Source: Pseudomonadota bacterium (GTDB lineage: Bacteria > Pseudomonadota > Alphaproteobacteria > Rhodobacterales > Rhodobacteraceae). From it: 64,000 bases of DNA. The notes under the pieces were generated by a model. That model was not told where the DNA came from and ran no database searches. It saw only the letters and a list, made by a program, of their open reading frames with translations. Each line of letters opens with the position of its first letter. Positions within the stretch are counted from its first letter, which is position 1. This document shows, in pieces, positions 62,100 through 64,000 of the stretch. Both the position numbers and the translations under genes were made by a program. The DNA lies in assembly GCA_021779835.1 (NCBI GenBank), contig JAJXZX010000004.1, positions 62,001 to 126,000 of the forward strand. The letters are read 5' to 3'.

Positions 62100-62133
62100 C
62101 AAACGACGGCGGATGTGAGTCCGCCGTCGTTTG
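62100..62133. terminator. Rho-independent-type terminator after putA
   Basis: A 14-bp perfect stem, with arms beginning CAAACGACGGCGGA and a 6-base loop TGTGAG, 28 bases after the putA stop. The T-run after the stem is short, but the stem is long and symmetrical and could act in both directions. Confidence 0.75.
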
Positions 62134-62223
62134 CGTTTGAACGCGCGGGCCATGTGACCTTGCGGCAGGTTTCGCGCGGATTTGACGCAATCAGTCGATT
62201 CATTCCCCGTGACGCCACGTTCT

Positions 62224-62241
62224 CTTTACGCGAACGTAAAG
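62224..62241. promoter_or_regulatory. LiuR-like MerR operator
   Basis: Arms CTTTACG and CGTAAAG separated by CGAA, 66 bases upstream of the MerR-family gene. This resembles the TTTACG-N-CGTAAA palindrome bound by LiuR-type MerR regulators of branched-chain amino acid and fatty acid degradation. Confidence 0.7.
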
Positions 62242-62307
62242 CATCCTTGAAACCTTCCCCGGACCCCAGCATGTATTCTGGGTGTCCCTGCCATGAAAGA
62301 CACCTAG

Positions 62308-62706
62308 ATGAGCGAACCAGTTCTGAGCATCAGCGAGATGTGCGCCGCGTATGACGTGACGCCGCGCGCGCTGCGCTTTTACGAGTCGAAAGAGTTGATC
62401 ACTCCGATCCGGCAGGGCCTGCGCCGCCTTTATACCAAACGCGACCGCGCGCGGCTGACGCTGATCCTGCGTGGCAAGCGCTTTGGCTTCAGCCTAGAGG
62501 AAATCCGTCAGCTTCTGGACCTTTATAACCGCGATGTCGGCCACAGGACGCAATTGCAGCGCACGCTGGAACTGGCGCGCGAGCGGCTGCACCATATGGA
62601 ACGGCAGCGCGACGAGTTGACCGAAGCGATCAGCGACCTTCGCGCCGAGCTTGAGGCGGGTCAAGCAATGCTGACCGCCGGGCACCAGGACCACGCTGCA
62701 CAATAG
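62308..62706 (+). CDS. MerR-family transcriptional regulator (LiuR-like)
   Basis: A 132-residue regulator. The N-terminal winged helix reads [26 protein letters not shown], followed by a coiled-coil dimerisation helix ([22 protein letters not shown]). No metal-binding Cys cluster is present, as in LiuR-type proteins. It is 50 bases upstream of an acyl-CoA dehydrogenase gene and has a matching operator in its own promoter, so it probably controls both. Confidence 0.88.
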   Translation: MSEPVLSISEMCAAYDVTPRALRFYESKELITPIRQGLRRLYTKRDRARLTLILRGKRFGFSLEEIRQLLDLYNRDVGHRTQLQRTLELARERLHHMERQRDELTEAISDLRAELEAGQAMLTAGHQDHAAQ

Positions 62707-62756
62707 CCCCAATAACCGCCGCTGCTGCGGCTCCGAACGAGATCAGGGAGAGAACG

Positions 62757-64000
62757 ATGCCGGTTTACAACGCCCCCGCCAAAGACATGCACTATCTGCT
62801 GCACGATGTGCTGAAGGTCAGTGAGGCAGGTATTCCCGGCTATGAGGAGTTGGAGCCCGATTTCACCTCTGCGGTGCTGGAAGAGGCCGGCAAACTGGCG
62901 CGCGACGTGTTGGCGCCGCTGAATGCGGTCGGCGACCGCGAGGGCTGCCGGATGGAGAATGGCGTAGTCTACACCCCCACCGGCTTCAAGGCGGCGTTTG
63001 AGCAGATGAAAGAGGGCGGCTGGACCGGGCTAGACTGCGATCCGGAATATGGCGGGCAAGGCATGCCCTATGTGCTGGGCACTGCGGTGGGCGAGATGTT
63101 CGTGTCCGCCAACATGGCATTCAACATGTATCAGGGCCTGACGCATGGCGCCTATTCGGCGATCCACGCGCATGGCACCCAGGCGCAAAAGACGACCTAC
63201 CTGCCCAAGATGGTGTCCTGCGACTGGACCGGCACCATGAACCTGACAGAGCCGCATTGCGGCACCGATCTGGGCCTGATGCGCACCAAGGCTGAACCGC
63301 AGGCCGATGGCAGCTACAAGATCACCGGGCAAAAGATCTTCATCTCGGCAGGCGAGCATGACCTTGCGGAAAATATCATCCACCTTGTACTGGCCAAGGC
63401 ACCGGGCGGCGGCGAAGGCACCAAGGGCATCTCGCTGTTCATCGTGCCGAAGTTTCTGGTGAATGCCGATGGCGCGCTCGGGGCGCGCAACGGCGCCACG
63501 GTCGGCAAGATTGAAGAAAAGATGGGCATCCACGGCAATGCCACCTGTGTGATGAACTATGACGGCGCGACCGGCTATCTGCTGGGCGAACTGCACAAGG
63601 GTATGCGCGCGATGTTCACCATGATGAACGAGGCGCGCATCGGGGTTGGCCTGCAAGGCTATGCCCAGGCCGAGGCGGCCTATCAGAATGCCGTGGCCTA
63701 TGCCAAAGACCGCCTGCAGGGGCGCGCGGTGACGGGGGCAGAAAACCCCTCTGGCCCCTCTGATCCGCTGATCGTGCATCCCGATATCCGCCGCAACCTG
63801 ATGGACCAGAAAAGCTTTATCGAAGGCGCACGCGCGCTGACCTTCTGGGGCGCGCACCTGATCGACAAGGCGCACCGTTCAAACGATGCGGCGGCAGAGG
63901 GGATGATTTCCCTGCTGACGCCGGTCATCAAGGGCTTTCAGACCGACAAGGGCTTTGATGCCACTATTCAGGCGCAGCAAGTGTTTGGCGGGCATGGCTA
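62757..64000 (+). CDS. Acyl-CoA dehydrogenase, 3' end outside window
   Basis: The first 414 residues of a long-form acyl-CoA dehydrogenase that oxidises acyl-CoA at the alpha-beta bond using FAD. The flavin and substrate segments are visible: [49 protein letters not shown] and the start of the C-terminal QVFGGHGY. The N-terminal extension [19 protein letters not shown] is typical of the approximately 590-residue FadE-like subgroup. GGGAGAG precedes the start. It is probably co-transcribed with the MerR gene. Confidence 0.92.
   Translation, partial: MPVYNAPAKDMHYLLHDVLKVSEAGIPGYEELEPDFTSAVLEEAGKLARDVLAPLNAVGDREGCRMENGVVYTPTGFKAAFEQMKEGGWTGLDCDPEYGGQGMPYVLGTAVGEMFVSANMAFNMYQGLTHGAYSAIHAHGTQAQKTTYLPKMVSCDWTGTMNLTEPHCGTDLGLMRTKAEPQADGSYKITGQKIFISAGEHDLAENIIHLVLAKAPGGGEGTKGISLFIVPKFLVNADGALGARNGATVGKIEEKMGIHGNATCVMNYDGATGYLLGELHKGMRAMFTMMNEARIGVGLQGYAQAEAAYQNAVAYAKDRLQGRAVTGAENPSGPSDPLIVHPDIRRNLMDQKSFIEGARALTFWGAHLIDKAHRSNDAAAEGMISLLTPVIKGFQTDKGFDATIQAQQVFGGHG

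Noticed and set aside
1-64000. CRISPR array
   Set aside because: No regularly spaced direct repeats were seen on reading the window; nothing resembling cas genes is present.

Overview
The window reads as chromosomal DNA of a GC-rich alphaproteobacterium, most likely of the order Rhodobacterales (Rhodobacteraceae/Roseobacteraceae). The basis is protein-level: the dnaG-rpoD pair, a soxBDAG tetrameric sarcosine oxidase operon, a VPLPA-CTERM protein, a PleD next to a DUF3572 protein, a LexA box of the alphaproteobacterial GAAC-N7-GAAC type in front of an ImuA-like gene, and a putR/putA divergon. No database search was possible, so the genus is not named.

Layout. 1-7.5 kb looks accessory: the end of an IS3-family transposase, a slipin, a decayed outer-membrane (SLAM-like) gene, a MarR-ClC operon, a CsoR/RcnR-type repressor with a cation diffusion exporter (dmeRF-like) behind a near-ideal palindromic operator, and an MFS transporter. 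7.8-21 kb is core metabolism, all on the minus strand: rpoD, dnaG, an M20 amidohydrolase joined to soxG-soxA-soxD-soxB, a radical-SAM lysine aminomutase-like gene and glutamate dehydrogenase. 21-31 kb is on the plus strand apart from a TetR gene: three TadG/TadE-like pilus proteins, a pirin, a lipoprotein, hom, glpX-recJ and tRNA-Glu.

31-41.5 kb carries a DUF1003 protein, a GH13 alpha-glucosidase, an H-NOX/HNOBA-GGDEF pair (predicted NO to cyclic-di-GMP), a DUF4153 membrane protein, an MttB-family methyltransferase, a HAD hydrolase, a MarR regulator, a DUF3572 protein and PleD. 41.5-44.2 kb is an ECF sigma / anti-sigma / periplasmic CnrX-like sensor set preceded by an EF-hand protein with a Met/His-rich linker. 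44.4-57 kb mixes DUF983-NUDIX, a VPLPA-CTERM protein, an EamA exporter, a fatty acid desaturase, an XRE regulator, a lipoate-ligase/DUF116 fusion, two lipoproteins (one a lipocalin), an aldo/keto reductase, a LexA-boxed ImuA-like gene, a YceI protein, an MFS transporter and metG. 57.9-64 kb holds tRNA-Leu, putR/putA, a MerR regulator with a LiuR-like operator, and an acyl-CoA dehydrogenase cut by the right edge.

Functional themes: catabolism of methylated amines and amino acids (sarcosine oxidase, MttB family, GDH, PutA), metal and envelope stress sensing (dmeRF, ECF locus), and cyclic-di-GMP signalling (PleD, H-NOX-linked cyclase). The items most worth a second look are the EF-hand/ECF/CnrX-like locus, the lipoate-ligase-DUF116 fusion, the H-NOX protein with an altered YxSxR motif, the solitary LexA-boxed ImuA-like gene, the hairpin that contains the dnaG start codon, and the M20 enzyme translationally joined to sarcosine oxidase.
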